Part shown: one piece after another, positions 47,985-59,634 of the stretch
Layout: each line of letters begins with the position of its first letter
Position numbering within the stretch: position 1 is the stretch's first letter
Assembly (NCBI GenBank): GCA_020747065.1
Contig: JAGMVK010000007.1
Span: forward strand, 930,001-994,000
Source of the DNA: Cadophora sp. MPI-SDFR-AT-0126
Lineage: Eukaryota > Ascomycota > Leotiomycetes > Helotiales > Ploettnerulaceae
DNA: 64,000 nt
Direction of reading: 5' to 3'
Translations under genes and position numbers: made by a program
Notes under the pieces: generated by a model
Databases searched by the model: none
What the model was told of the DNA's origin: nothing
What the model saw: the letters and a program-made list of their open reading frames with translations, nothing else

Positions 47985-49017
47985 TCAAAGCTCGTTCTTC
48001 TTGATTCCACACCTCCTCAAGCAGCTATCAACCCCTTGAGCTAAAGTTGCAGGAACAAGGTGACGGAACTTATCGATGTCTGCGCCTGGAAGGAATTCAA
48101 GACCTAGTGCCAACCCAGCAAAATCATCGTCCAGTTGGAACAGAGTCTCAGCGGGGAAGTTGGCTCCCGGATCCTCGGAATTGAAGGCTGCGATGACTGA
48201 AGATCGAGTGAGTCAGTAGGCTCACCGATTTGGAATTTTATAGGATGATAGGGAGTTGCCCACCGAAAGAAACGGTGAAGTGGGCTAGTAAGAATTACAG
48301 ATTCTCTTGAGCACTTACAAATCATATCCGTGCAGTCTGGATTGAACTCGAGATGAAGACTTCCTTGTGGGAAGACAGCCATGCCTATAAATTCAAATGC
48401 GTCAGCCCACCACTTCCATTGAATCACCATGCAAGTCACATTGACTGACCCCACGTATTGTGCTCATTGCGAATCTTTCTGGCCCCAGTGCCGAGAACGA
48501 ATTCCGTGATCATTCTACCCTTCACCACCAAGGCAAGCTCTGTAGCAGAAGGATGCGTGTGCGGAGTGTTGAAGCCACTGTGCAAATCATAATTAGTCGC
48601 TCTGTCTGTCATGTATTGTGAGGAGGACTTAGATGTAGCATACCATGGTTTCGTGAAAGCGACAGATAACGCCATGCCATTCTCAATAAGAGCGGGCATA
48701 CTAAGTCCTTGTGCATTAACAAAGAACCCACCCTCTCCCCTAAATTCGATCCCGGGAATATTCGGTGGCGAGATGAAATCGAACGCGAAGTCGGAGTCCT
48801 TGAGAAGAGCCAGACGGGTCACTGCGTTTGGAGATGTCTTCAGCTTGGCGATGAGGTCGTAATCGACGCCTGGTATAGTTCCGTTGAAAGGAAGAGGGGG
48901 AGGAAGTGGAAACTCGGGTGAGTCTTTGATTTCAGCAGGTGTGTTGAGAGGCTCTTGTGTGGGTGCTCCAAGAGCGAAGCCGCAAAGAGCAAGTAGTCTG
49001 AGAGTGGTGGCAAACAT
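47985..49017 (-). CDS. secreted germin-like cupin
   Basis: Four exons (49017-48644, 48577-48450, 48384-48319 and 48196-47985) give 259 aa. A signal peptide is clear at residues 1-19 (MFATTLRLLALCGFALGAP). The two germin boxes are intact across introns: box 1 GFNTPHTHPSATELALVVKG (two His and Glu ligate Mn/Fe) and box 2 GMAVFPQGSLHLEFN (third His). This matches fungal cell-wall or extracellular germins/spherulins. Oxalate oxidase or SOD activity is possible but unproven. Cys residues in CGFNTP, in PDCTD near the end of box 2, and near the C-terminus (DSCLRRCG) may form disulphides. The last intron, at 122 nt, is longer than usual. The start at 49017 is chosen because the signal peptide begins there; longer upstream frame is noncoding. 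Confidence 0.92.
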
Positions 49018-50128
49018 GGCTCGATTATGTGATATGTATATTTTGAGTAGTAATAAGATAATAAAGAAGTTCAGTGGATATGATTTGAGACGTAATGAAG
49101 GAGTACTTATACTCTTACAAGACGAATCTGAGGGATTGAAGGTCAACTGACAGGCATGATTTTGTGCTGTATAAGCTGACCACAGTACCATAGTAGTGCT
49201 AGGTAGCGTCCTTCTCGTAAAGGTGTATATGAAGCTGGAAACGCTAGCAACTTCGCAGGCGCCGAGAAAAGACAGATGTATTAAAATGTTAACCACACGA
49301 GTACTCTGCAGCCAGACATTCCAGCATACATCGACGAGAAAACTTAGATCGTTGACGAAGTCATGGGTGATTGTTAACATGCTATTGAATACCCGATTGG
49401 TGTCTTGAGACCAGTAAGACTCAACATGGTTGTCTCGGCTTAGCTGTATTGTTGAACTCGGTATAAATGAGACAAGATGAGGTCCATAGCATCAGCCTCC
49501 GATTCTGGTACGAGATTGACTCCTCAACTCATCAGCTTCTGGCCACTGTTAACCGGTGCAACGTCCTAAAGTGGAACAAGTTTCATTTGGTTCCTTGCCA
49601 TTCGTCATCTCGATGTCGTACATTCAACACGGCTGAGCTATTACCGAGAGTGAGGAAGAGATTGCTGACTTTGGTGGTCAGCCTCGTCTATATCCTAGAA
49701 TGGCTGAGAAACAGACACGATGAGACGAATTGGAGCAGCGAAAGAAACCCGACTCGTATCCTTGATTCACCTGAATACTCGATACCCAGAGCTCCTGGAT
49801 GATTGTGCTATCAAAGAAAGGAAATTACCTGGATAATGTGGCGTTGGCTGGCATTGTCGTTTGTCAACATCGGCAATCACCAATTTGAGGATAAAGAACA
49901 TGCAGCATCTGACAGCCAAACAAAAAAGCAAGCGAGCCAGAGGAACTCAGGCGCTCGCCTGCGTTCACAGGAGGTCTTACTTCAAATGTTACCCAGGAAT
50001 ACCAAGACGAGGAGGTGATCACTGGGGAACCCCGAGCTAGGGAGCAAACACATGACGCGGAGCAATAAAGACTGCAGACTTGCAGCCTTGGTGGAGAGAA
50101 GACAGGTATTTAAAATGCAATTGTGCAT
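49018..50128. other. intergenic
   Basis: About 1.1 kb upstream of the cupin gene (-) and downstream of the aldolase gene (-). Short open frames only; no repeat or RNA gene recognised. Confidence 0.45.
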
Positions 50129-51161
50129 CTACAAGCTCTTCTCAACAGCGTCTAAATCGCCAATAATCTCATTCCAAGCCTCCCATTCTTTGTCCCCACC
50201 TGGAATACCTCCTGCCAGGGGGAGCCTCGTGCCATCTCTATCTCCCATCCCAAGTATCCTGCTCACAGCTTCCTTGATTCCAACGGTACCGAATTTCACC
50301 ACGATCTCCTCAACAGAGCTAACCTTATACTGCAAAAGTCTCCTCTCTTTCACTTCTTCGTCTGTGGGTTGATTCTTCACGGAAAGCTTGTATAGATGGA
50401 CAACCGACTTGGGGAAGAAGCCAGCAGTCCCGTCAATCGTCCCGGCACAGCCCAATGCAATGACTGGCAGAAGTTGCTGACCGAGGCCAGTAAATGTGTG
50501 GAATTTTGTATGATCGATCTTGGGACTCGCACCGATTTGGGCGTGGTATGAAACGTCGCCGTGAGATAGCTTGCAGCCCACGATATTTGGGTGCTTCGAG
50601 AGGGTGGCGTAAGTGGAAGGGACAACTCTGACATTATTCGAAACTCCTGGGTAGTGATAGCTACAAGACCTGTCAGCTTAGAAATTGCCAGAGAACGCGG
50701 TGTACACACATCATGACGGGAATCGGACTCTGGTCGGCAACAGCTGTGAACCACTGTATAATTCCGTCTTGGGTGCTGGCCCCCGCGAAGTATCCCGGCA
50801 CCAGACATAGTCCCCACTGGCAGCCTGCTTCTTTTGCACTCTTCAACTGGTCAACAACCTCTTCGATATTCTGGGCTGCAGTTCCAGCAATAAGGGGGTA
50901 ATCTTTATACCCCGCATTGTCGTACGCCTTCCGAACCGAGGAAAGCACCTCAAATCGCTCCTTATTTGTAAGATGTACGGCTTCACCTGTGCTACCTAGC
51001 ACCACAAGGCCTGTAATCCCCGACTTTGCGAGATGGAGGGAATGTGCAGCTTGTGTTTCGAGATCTAGAGGTGCGGCAGTTGCATTATAATTCGCGGCTT
51101 TCTTGGAGACGAAGAAGGTTGGGACTGGGACGTAAACGCCTGCTGGAGGAGGGGTTGCCAT
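50129..51161 (-). CDS. DHDPS/NAL-family aldolase
   Basis: Two exons (51161-50710 and 50660-50129, 49-nt intron) give 327 aa, the usual length. TIM-barrel class I aldolase. Visible are GSTGEAVHLT (substrate carboxylate loop), IYHYPGVSNN with the catalytic Tyr, and NIVGCKLSHGD with the Schiff-base lysine. LGCAGTIDGTAGFFPKSVV is the loop near the active site. Fungal members include 2-keto-3-deoxy-L-galactonate aldolase of pectin breakdown and 4-hydroxy-2-oxoglutarate-type aldolases; lysine in ascomycetes is made by another route, so a true DHDPS role is unlikely. The exact substrate cannot be read from the sequence. Confidence 0.9.
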
Positions 51162-51918
51162 CTTGAGCTATTTTACTGGGGATATTGCTGGAAACTTTGG
51201 GTAGCAATCGGTAAAGTGTAAAGGGCTCGATGAAGTATATAAAGAAGCAGCTGTTGGTTTTCCGATCTGATAGCCAATGGCACCAGACGGCAGTCGTCGT
51301 CGCGACGGCATTGTTCGGGACAATGTGTCGCGAGGACACTCCACTGTAAGATGCTGTTAGTGGCAGACCCGACGAAGTGGATAGGAGGGGTAATCACTAC
51401 TGGTGGTGGCGTGCTTTGAACAGAGAACGTGAGAAGACATCGTGGCTGAGAAGACATCACAACATTTGAACATTGTCGTCGTGACCTTTTGAGATCCAAG
51501 AGAAGTGGCCGACTGTCTTGTCTTATTTATCCCAGCGAGCTGAGGGTCTGGGATCGGCGCAGGGTCTTAGACGGAGTCTCTTACGAACGGGCCAATCAAA
51601 GAACTTCCTCCCGTGGCAGAAGTTAACAGTGCAGCTTACAGTAGCAGGCATTCGGAGATGATAGGCGAGGGGTAAAGGAGCTCAAGAGTCAAGAGTGAAG
51701 TTCAGGAAAGCTTACTACTAAATTCTACTGCTACCGTGATTCCTTAGGAAGACAAAAATACTGCAAGGATTCCAGGGTTGAAGATACAGACATGGAAAGA
51801 AATAGCCGAGAAGTCCGAGAACATATTTCAGCAGTAACTCGAGCATCGCCGTAGTCTACCGATCCAATGTCAAGTCAAGTCCACTTTGCTCGGTATAGGG
51901 AAAGCGAGGCCCATTAGA

Positions 51919-51942
51919 GGTAGAGGTAGAGGTAGAGGTACT
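51919..51942 (+). repeat. (GAGGTA)n microsatellite
   Basis: Four near-perfect copies of the hexamer AGAGGT/GAGGTA. Confidence 0.7.
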
Positions 51943-52146
51943 TGACACTTCAAGTGACTCGACCTTCTTTTCGATGAGTTGGTTCTTCAGCAGATACTTT
52001 GCTTCGACATACCATACATACATAGCGTTACAACCTGATACCCACTACCTACTGTAAGTAGCTGCCGACTTCGTTTGATCTTCGAGCGAGCCTTCCCGAT
52101 CAACAGTGATAAATATCGTGTCGGGCTCTCGAAACACCTCAAGGCA

Positions 52147-52310
52147 GTACGAAAGGGGGTTTCCAGTGGGTCTCGTCCACCCCAGGTATTCTGCCTTTAT
52201 GTTTGAGGTAATTTATGGAGAAAATTTGAAAACTTCAGATATCTGATTGGAAGAACAATCTCACTGCCTTACAAGGGCGGACGAGACCCACTGGAAAGCC
52301 CCTTTCGTAC
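52147..52310. repeat. inverted repeat, hairpin or MITE-like element
   Basis: Left arm 52147-52182 and right arm 52275-52310 are reverse complements over 36 nt with 2 mismatches (core GTACGAAAGG...CCAGTGGGTCTCGTCC), separated by 92 nt. The tip motif GTACGAAAGG recurs at 52349 and 52365. No transposase or clear target-site duplication is visible. Confidence 0.7.
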
Positions 52311-52360
52311 AATACAGGTTTTGGTGATGAAGGCTGGATGGATGGAATGTACGAAAGGTG

Positions 52361-52382
52361 CCAAGTACGAAAGGTACATGTA
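52361..52382 (+). repeat. dispersed 22-nt repeat, copy 1
   Basis: CCAAGTACGAAAGGTACATG followed by TA. It matches the reverse strand of 61572-61593 with one mismatch, 9.2 kb away. Confidence 0.6.
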
Positions 52383-52447
52383 GATGGACTTTCGGGGAAT
52401 TTTATGCCGATAAGCCGATAAAGAGATGAAGACCCCTGTCGTGCCTG

Positions 52448-52475
52448 CCCAGCCCAGCCCAGCCCAGCCACAGTC
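52448..52475 (+). repeat. CAGCC/CCCAG minisatellite
   Basis: Tandem CCCAG/CAGCC units followed by two CCACAGTCCAG-type variants. Confidence 0.6.
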
Positions 52476-52711
52476 CAGCCACAGCAGGTGCAGCCTGTCC
52501 CCGCAAGCAAGATAAGCCACATTCCTTATCGCCTCGATAAGCAGGGGTAATTGTGGAGAGTGAGAGTGGGAGTGGGGGTTTGAGAGTGGCCGAGGTTGGT
52601 TAGAGCTTCACGTCAATTCACTTCACTCCATCCACTCTTGATGGTTATTTACACAAAATCAGTCTCCTTATTCACTTCTTCGGTTCCCGTCAGTCAATAT
52701 ATCATATCAAA

Positions 52712-53956
52712 ATGCCTCCAAGCCCCCCATACGATCCAACAGGAATCCAGACATTTTCCATCCCAGCGTTCAAGTTCACCAGCGGGGTAACGAAAGACAT
52801 CAACATCGCATATCGATCATTCAATCCCACTTTTACCAAAACAGCACTCGTTCCAACAGTATGTACTTTTCCTCGTCTATCAATGTCTAAGATCTGGGGT
52901 CCCAGATCATAGAAATGGCTCAAACTCGATATCTTAGGAACCGAGATCCGAATCCTCAAGCTTTGACTTTTACGGCACTGACATTGTTGAAGTGTTACGG
53001 CGGACGCATTAATACCACTCTTAATTTCACATCTGGAGCCCTGAAGGATTATCATGTTATAGTTGTTGCAATGTTAGGAAATGGCGAGTCTTCTAGCCCG
53101 TCCAATGATGAGGACTTTCCAAAGGATTATTCTCTGAGATACCCGGATTGTATCAATGCGCAGTATAAGCTTGTCACTGAACATCTAGGTATTCAGAGTC
53201 TAGATGTGGTTATAGGCTTTAGCATGGGTGGACAACAGGCCTATCATTGGGCAGTGATGCATGGTTCTGGGGAGAGTCCGTTTGTGAAGAATGCAGTTGT
53301 CATATGCGGAAGTGCCAAAACCTCTGGACACAGTAAGTATTCGGTGCTTCCTGCAGTGTCAAACAACTCTCCCTTGAGATTCCCTAGCAAGGTTGAAGTA
53401 TCTTACTGACCTACCAGACTATGCCTTCCTCGAGGGACCAATCGCAGCCCTGACCACTTCCCACGACTACGACAACGGAAAGTACCGGAAGAATAACGTG
53501 AAACCAACACAAGGGCTACGTGCATTTGGGCGAGCCTACGCAGCATGGCTGACCAGCGCAGAATGGTATCGACAAGAGCTCTGGAGGAAATCAGGATATC
53601 CGTCCCTCCAAGCATTTCTCCACCCTCCGTTGGGAGAAGCTGGGTACGAGAGCTGGGATGCCGAAGACATGCTCGTCTTGGCACGGATGTGGCAAGCCGG
53701 TGATATTGGCATGATTGGAGGAAGTGGAGATTATACGAAGGCTTTGGAGGGGATAAATGCACGGGTCCTGGTCATGCCGAGTCGAACAGATCAGTATTTC
53801 CCTCCTGAGGATGGAGAGAATGAGGTCAGGTATTTGAAGAAGGGGGTTTTTGCTCCGATTCCGACGATTTGGGGACATATTGCGGGGGGTGGGGCGAATG
53901 AGGAGGATGTGAAGTGGATGGATGAGAGGATTGGGACATTTTTGTCGGGTGCCTGA
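52712..53956 (+). CDS. MetX-like alpha/beta hydrolase (homoserine acetyltransferase family)
   Basis: Three exons (52712-52858, 52993-53332 and 53418-53956) give 341 aa. Fold motifs: NIAYRSF strand, CYGGR, the nucleophile elbow GFSMGGQQAYHW (Ser), the acid strand VLVMPSRTDQYFPPEDGE (Asp), and the catalytic His in IPTIWGHIAGGG. The family includes homoserine O-acetyltransferase and fungal relatives that act as small esterases or acyltransferases. At 341 aa it is shorter than true Met2 enzymes (about 480 aa), so it is probably not the methionine-pathway enzyme. Intron 1 is long (134 nt) with an AAG acceptor, which is the weakest splice. It converges on the HAD gene. Confidence 0.87.
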
Positions 53957-54243
53957 TACTGACGGATAATCAATATTGAGAGAATAAAAAAACTTTGGAA
54001 GTGTAAGTTTAAATTATGATCACAGAAGTAAAAGGACTCATTGTGACTCTGTAAATGGAATCTATTCCAGCGAGACATCTCAACGAGTGCCTGCCATATG
54101 GTCTATGATGTACGATCTAAGATCTATCATCTAAACTGGAGAATCCTGAAACACATAGCTCTTGTGTGTTTCAGGGTATAATGGTTAACGCCAATAAATC
54201 AAACCGTTCCCATGAAATCAATCCAACTCCTTATGCCATGCAT
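53957..54243. other. convergent spacer with hairpin
   Basis: A 287-bp gap between the MetX-like (+) and HAD (-) stops. It contains a perfect 11-bp stem at 54145-54175. Confidence 0.5.
54145..54175. repeat. perfect 11-bp inverted repeat
   Basis: CCTGAAACACA, 9-nt loop, TGTGTTTCAGG, located between convergent genes. In RNA it could form a hairpin on either strand. A role in 3'-end formation is possible but unsupported. Confidence 0.5.
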
Positions 54244-55937
54244 TCATGTTGCGGCTGGGGTGACCGCTTCTGGTGTGTGCGTTTCTGGCGTATTCGGCTC
54301 AGTCACCTCTAGGATGGGTGTCTTGTTGCCAGTTTTCTCGCCGTTAAGCGACAGGTTCTTGAAAGCCATGGCACTCAAAGGAAGAGTACCGCCAACGAGC
54401 TTTGACTTTTTTACCATATCGCGCTCGATTCCATGCTTAACGGCATCCAGGACGTTCTCGACGGTCGTCCTTGGCTTATAGGCAGGCTCGGTGCCATCTT
54501 GGTAGACACCAGTCTTGACGAGGATCGAGTACCAATCGTTCTTTGACTTCTCGTTGAACATGTTTGTTCCTCGGATGTCACTTTCGGGGGTGTCGCCGAC
54601 GAAGTAGACGGTCTCGGGAGGTCTGTTGATACGGTGCTCGTCCTTTCGCCATTGTTGCAACAGGCGGGTAGCGAACTCGAATGTGCCGATCTGGGGCTTT
54701 CCGAAGGCAATGGTCTCGAGCTCTTTACCCTTGGTCAAGTCCTTGAAGAGCATTTCAACCATCTTCCGTAGGGCGCCCATGCCAAGACGGACGTTATCGT
54801 GAGCTGCAGACCAGACGATGTCGTTGTGGGAGAAGTAAATTGGGGGTCCTTCGTCGAATGTTTCGGAGAGGGTACCGATGTACCCACCCTTGGACATGGC
54901 AAGGTCGAGCATGATTTGGATATCACCTGCCCATTCTCGGCTGTCGGCGAAGACACTGTGAAGGTTAGCTAAGGTGATTCAGAAAGACGAGTATCTGGTG
55001 CTTACAAGATAGCCTCAATTTTTGTCTCGCCGTAGTTTCGTTGACGAGAGTTCTCATGCTCTTCAGGAGTTAACTTGCGAAATGGTGTAGTGGCTGCATT
55101 ATCTCTGATGATGTCTCCAGGAGTGACGACATCACGGAATCCGTAGCCTTCGGCCACTTGTCGACACTTCTCTCCTTCCCCACCAACGACAAGGACGGTG
55201 TTGTATTTAGCGACCATCTCTCGCATCGGAGTATGTCCTGTCAAGATGTAAGTCATTGCTGCAGAAAGAACTTAATTTCAGATCTCACCACAGATGAATT
55301 GAGCAGGGGAAACTTCGATATCAAGTTGCCTTGAAAGATCGATGCAGCGTTCTGCTTCAGTTTTTCCACCACCGTTCTAGAACATCAATCAGTATTGCTA
55401 GACAAAAAAGGTTGGCAGAATGGGGGTTAAGATGGGATAGGACCCGTCATCCATTGCAGCAACCGACCCAGTAATGATGAAGAAATGGCCTACCGTCAAG
55501 AATATGTATGGGACCTTGATACCATACTCGTTCTCACCGTTCAGCATCTTCATAGCCTCAATGGCCTCAGGAATGGGGCGACCTCCTCTGATCAGAACTC
55601 CATCAATATCGAATGCAAATGCAAACGAGTCGGCCGTGAGGAGATCGCCTGGAGTGACAGGAGAGCCAGGAGTGTCTGGTGTACTTGAGGTTGGAGAGGC
55701 CAAGGCTTCTTCCTCGAGATTCATTGTAGAAAGCTCATTTCGAGCCGTCTCCAGCGACGCAGCGAAGCCGCCGCTGTGAGAAAGAGATCTCTGCTTCATC
55801 ATTCTATCAGGCACAACAACAACAGGTCCGCCGCCTTCTTTGATCTCTCTTTCAGTGACAGTCATGGAGGAAAGTCGTCTCAGTCCTGGCCGACTCTTTG
55901 GCGGGCTCAAAAGTGCGGAAGTAGCTGACGGCGCCAT
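54244..55937 (-). CDS. HAD superfamily IIA phosphatase, CECR5/HDHD5-like
   Basis: Four exons (55937-55494, 55376-55289, 55237-55006 and 54955-54244) give 491 aa. HAD motif I is FAFDIDGVLIRGGRPIPEA (two catalytic Asp). After the first intron comes NGGGKTEAERC with the motif II region, AQFICGHTPM, YNTVLVVGGEGEKCRQVAEGYGF, and motifs III/IV in AFGKPQIGTFEFA (Lys) and VYFVGDTPESDIRGTN (Asp pair). This is the TIGR01456/CECR5 subgroup, whose natural substrate is unsettled. The start chosen at 55937 (ATCATGGCG) is followed by a Ser-rich disordered region. An in-frame ATG at 56084 would add 49 residues rich in Arg/Ser/Thr, possibly a mitochondrial presequence as in animal relatives. The C-terminal 30 residues are Thr/Pro repeats. 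Confidence 0.9.
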
Positions 55938-58900
55938 GATGAATATATACTCGGTGTATAGCCCACTTCTTGTAATGACTCGGCCCCGGACCAGAAACGC
56001 GGAGGTACTGGAGAGTAGTGGAGTAACAGTGGGTACTCCAGAAGGATTGTGTGAAACGAGATTAAGATGAGTTATTCGTGACACAAAGGAACGGCTGTGT
56101 GGTTAGATCAGATGCAGATGAAGGGAGTTTGAAACAAAAAGGGAAGTTCTGGGCAAAGGTAGATCATATATAGAACGGTCTTGAGAAATGATGGCAAGAG
56201 AGGCAATGGTCGTTTCTCTTAGTCTAAAATGGGTAGTGGTCTACTATGAGGGAATGGCACTAATTACCTCAGCGAGCCTCTGAAGGCCTCCACAGTATGG
56301 TCGGGTTCCTGGACTGCACCGGCTCCAAAACAGGCATCATTGCGGGCATTGACGGACGATGATGAAGATCTCCTGTAAGATATGGTATAAGTGGTTCTAG
56401 TGGTATCAGAATGAGAGACTTTTCCAGCTTCCCGAGCCGATGCTCATGGTGCATAAGGAAGGACCTTTACCCAGCTACAATCGAGCACAGCATTCGCAAT
56501 CACATGTGGTCCCTGAATTGCGAGTGAGTGGAGAAGAGTGGGTGTATCTCCCCAGGACGGCTGCTGATAGGAACCCCTGGAGATTGTTTTATCTAAGAAA
56601 TGACGCGCGATTGCAGGACGTTGCATTTCAGCTTACAGGGATTCTGTATCAGCGTAGGCATATCGTTGCACCGAAGGAGGCGCTTCGGCATGTCGTGTCG
56701 ATACTTGTGTGAATTTGAGTTGCTGCAGAGCTCGCCTCGTTTGAGGTGCATGCGTTCAAAAAAAATAAAATCAACGCCGCATTGAATCCAACAGTGACGG
56801 ACATTGACAACTAGAGAGAGTCGCTTGAGTCGCTTGATCTGGTGGCTTGACTAAGTTGCAGTGTTTTCCATAGCGTTGGGTCGGGCTGACCAGTCTCATC
56901 GAGCGTTGGGAGCGCGGTGCGGAAAAAAAGATGAGAGTCATGAAAAAAATGGATTGACGTCGACATGTGCGGTTACGGTTTACTGTGCCTGTGCCCTCCC
57001 GGCTTTTCTTCTCGGCCCCACTATTTACTTCGCTTGCCGTAGTCTAACGGCCTATCGATAAGGGACCGACCGACTGTCCTTGTCGGCACTTCACTTCCCT
57101 TCATTCGTTCTAGCTGACTCTACTCTGGAAATTTTCGACGTTTGATTTTTACGGCTCTTCCGTTACTGTCAAACAAACAATTCAGATATTAGCCCGTGTC
57201 TATTTGATCTCGACAAGTACTCGCTCACTTTCTTCTATCGTGCCAGTCTCTTCCCTTCCCCTTCTTTTGCATGAACGCTTCGCACACAGAATGAAACATA
57301 CGCCATCTTGCTGTTCAACTCCGTACACCTTGGGACAGGTTATTTACCTGGCTGTTCTGGGTCTGCCATGAGGAGCTCTCCAGGATTTAACATCCCCGTC
57401 CTATCATAGACAAGTTCAAGCTGTGTCTGCTTGGTAGCTCTCCGAAGTCCCGCTGTTCATATCCACTTAGTCGGGCACAAGTACTTCGCAAGAAACATTT
57501 GAGAGCAGGCGCAGATGCGGGTATCCGAATTGATATCGTGCCAAGCTTGAGGTTGGTCGATGAGGCTAAATATCATCATCCATCCATCATGTCGTCCCTC
57601 GCCGTGCGTTGTAAGTGCATTCCCCCGCGACTATCAACCCCAGATCATCACGGAATCCAAACTTCTAGGAAGTGCAACTTGAAGCTTGTACTATTTTTTC
57701 TGCCGCACAGGAGATAACGTCGTGCGATCTCACTAGTTGGAGTCGAGGTCGAGGCTGTCCGTGATGAAGATCATCGATGGATGCGGTCCAGTGCAGCAAA
57801 GCATTCTGTCAGCTTATGCCCAAGTAGAGTTCGGTAGTCAACCTTTTACCGGCCCTCCGATTTCCCGACTTAAGTATTCTTGGCTCTTGGCATCTGGTAC
57901 GGTCGGTCGGTCGTTCGTTCGTTCGGCTGCCTCTTATCTAGGGCTTCGCCGGTCAGATTTATTAAAACTGTCCATCCCCAATTCTGGTTTCAGCCGATGC
58001 TGTGAGGTACGACCCCGTCCCATGTCAGTCTCTGACGTCTCCAAGGCCTCACTGCATCGGACTATCGGAAACGTGCTGTTCTCGTTGGACAACTCGAGGC
58101 TGGGTTTAAGGATGCGGCTTGGATTTTGACATCTGATTGACAGGGTAGCCCATCTTCCCTACTCAGTTCCCTACAAGTCACTTTCAAGCGCCGAGTCAAG
58201 GCCGTGAGAATCTTGAGTCGCCCGACCCAACGTTAAGGAGTCTAGGACAAGACAAAAGCCGTTGGTTACCGAGCTGGACCCGAATCAGAATAGTCAAAAC
58301 GCCACATCCGCTGAACTCTGGCGCTTTACTGTAAGCATGCGATGCTGGGATAGGATAGCCGCACATCTCGCCGCAGACATGACGAAATAATGCATCTCTT
58401 GTCCCGTGGGGGCGTCGAGTTTCAGCGAAAGGGTGCGATTGTGCGGTGAGGATTAATGTTGGCGCCCTTCTAGCTTTTGTGATGTCCTCGAGAGGCACAG
58501 GAACATTTGAGTCCAGTTCATTTCCTGACTCGCTATTCGATTGTGATGTTTGGCTTCGTGGCCCCACAGCAGGGTATTTATATGAGGCAGTGGGAGATGT
58601 GCCTGCCAAGACCTTTCGAGCCAACCGAATCGATTACTTCCTCTGAACCAAGCCAGACTGGTGATGTGTCTTCTATTAATTCGCTCCTGAGAAGCTGTGT
58701 ATAGACACCAGAAACCAGTGGTCCTTAGCTAATTTGTGTCGCCTAAATCGTCAATGGGCAAATTGTTGGAGATTTGGGGATGGTCCACAGGTAGAGACTC
58801 ATAATCTAGATCGCTAATACCAAACAAGGTCGCTCAAAAATGGGGGATATACGAAGTCACTAAGTACTTTTCACTCCACTTGTTCGCATCAGCTGTACTC

Positions 58901-59634
58901 TAGTATATCACGAGCATTACCTGGTGCAATCCGCCCACGTATCCATATCTTCGTTTAGCCATCTAACTCGAGAAGGTATACCGAAGGCCACAGAGTAGAC
59001 TAATGTTCCACCATGAGATCCTTCTTGGATCGGAGGACGAAATTGGGGAGCTACCCCAAAGGTCTAGAACTCCCTACCAGAGAAAGTATAAGAGGCAGAG
59101 GAGATCCACCAGACCCCGCGATGTGCATCAAAGTGAAGTACTGTACGATCTCGTGACTCGAGAGCTGGACATCTATGCTACCAAGGGAGCTAAGCCCTGA
59201 CGGATGTGGAGTCAGTGATGGCTTGATGAATATTGGGCGCAAGATACAGAAATAATACTTCACCTTTTCCACGTATGGGTACAAAGTGATGATCCCGAGA
59301 TATGATTCTGAGATCACAAGATATTAGCTCGATGTTTCCATTTCTCGGAATTCCTACGTCGCTGTTGGAAATTGAGGGCTTCCGAAATATTAGGACCACA
59401 CCCAGAAACACATTCATAAAAGCAAAATGCGAGAAAGATAGGTGGAAATGCAAGTTTAGTTGAATCGCGATGGGAATCAGACCTACTATGGAAGTGAATA
59501 CTTCAGAGCTTTGAATAAGTAGACTCGGTGCGTTACCCTCACCGCGCTCCTCTCGATTTAATTCTCAACCACCTATTTTCTCAACTTGGCTACAACATTC
59601 CCTCCAAGGAAGTTTAGCTATCACTCGGTTATCC
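55938..59634. other. long gene-poor region
   Basis: About 3.7 kb. It contains the leader of the HAD gene near 55938-56100 and a GTCGGTCGTTCGTTCG run at about 57901-57928. Several short open frames (for example 57737-58129 and 58196-58624) overlap on both strands and show no domain or splice logic. A small basic 65-codon frame at 59003-59200 is not convincing. No RNA gene recognised. Confidence 0.45.

Larger units (their letters stand above)
51162..52711. other. intergenic with repeats
   Basis: About 1.55 kb between divergent genes. It holds a GAGGTA microsatellite (about 51919-51942), an inverted repeat (52147-52310), related GTACGAAAGG copies, and a CAGCC minisatellite (about 52448-52475). 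No gene supported. Confidence 0.6.

Noticed and set aside
48436..49380. 314-codon minus-strand frame extending past the cupin start
   Set aside because: The signal peptide begins at 49017. The upstream part is noncoding in appearance, and the internal part reads through a real intron (48643-48578).
46156..53956. secondary-metabolite gene cluster made of the glycosyltransferase, cupin, aldolase and hydrolase
   Set aside because: There is no backbone enzyme (PKS, NRPS, terpene synthase) or cluster regulator in the window; the genes look like independent accessory enzymes.
57020..57080. tRNA-like look of the sequence around GTAGTCTAACGGCC
   Set aside because: No consistent cloverleaf or B box (GGTTCGAATCC type) could be drawn.
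58196..58624. 142-codon minus-strand frame in the 3.7-kb gene-poor region
   Set aside because: No domain, no splice partners, and an overlapping plus-strand frame of similar quality.
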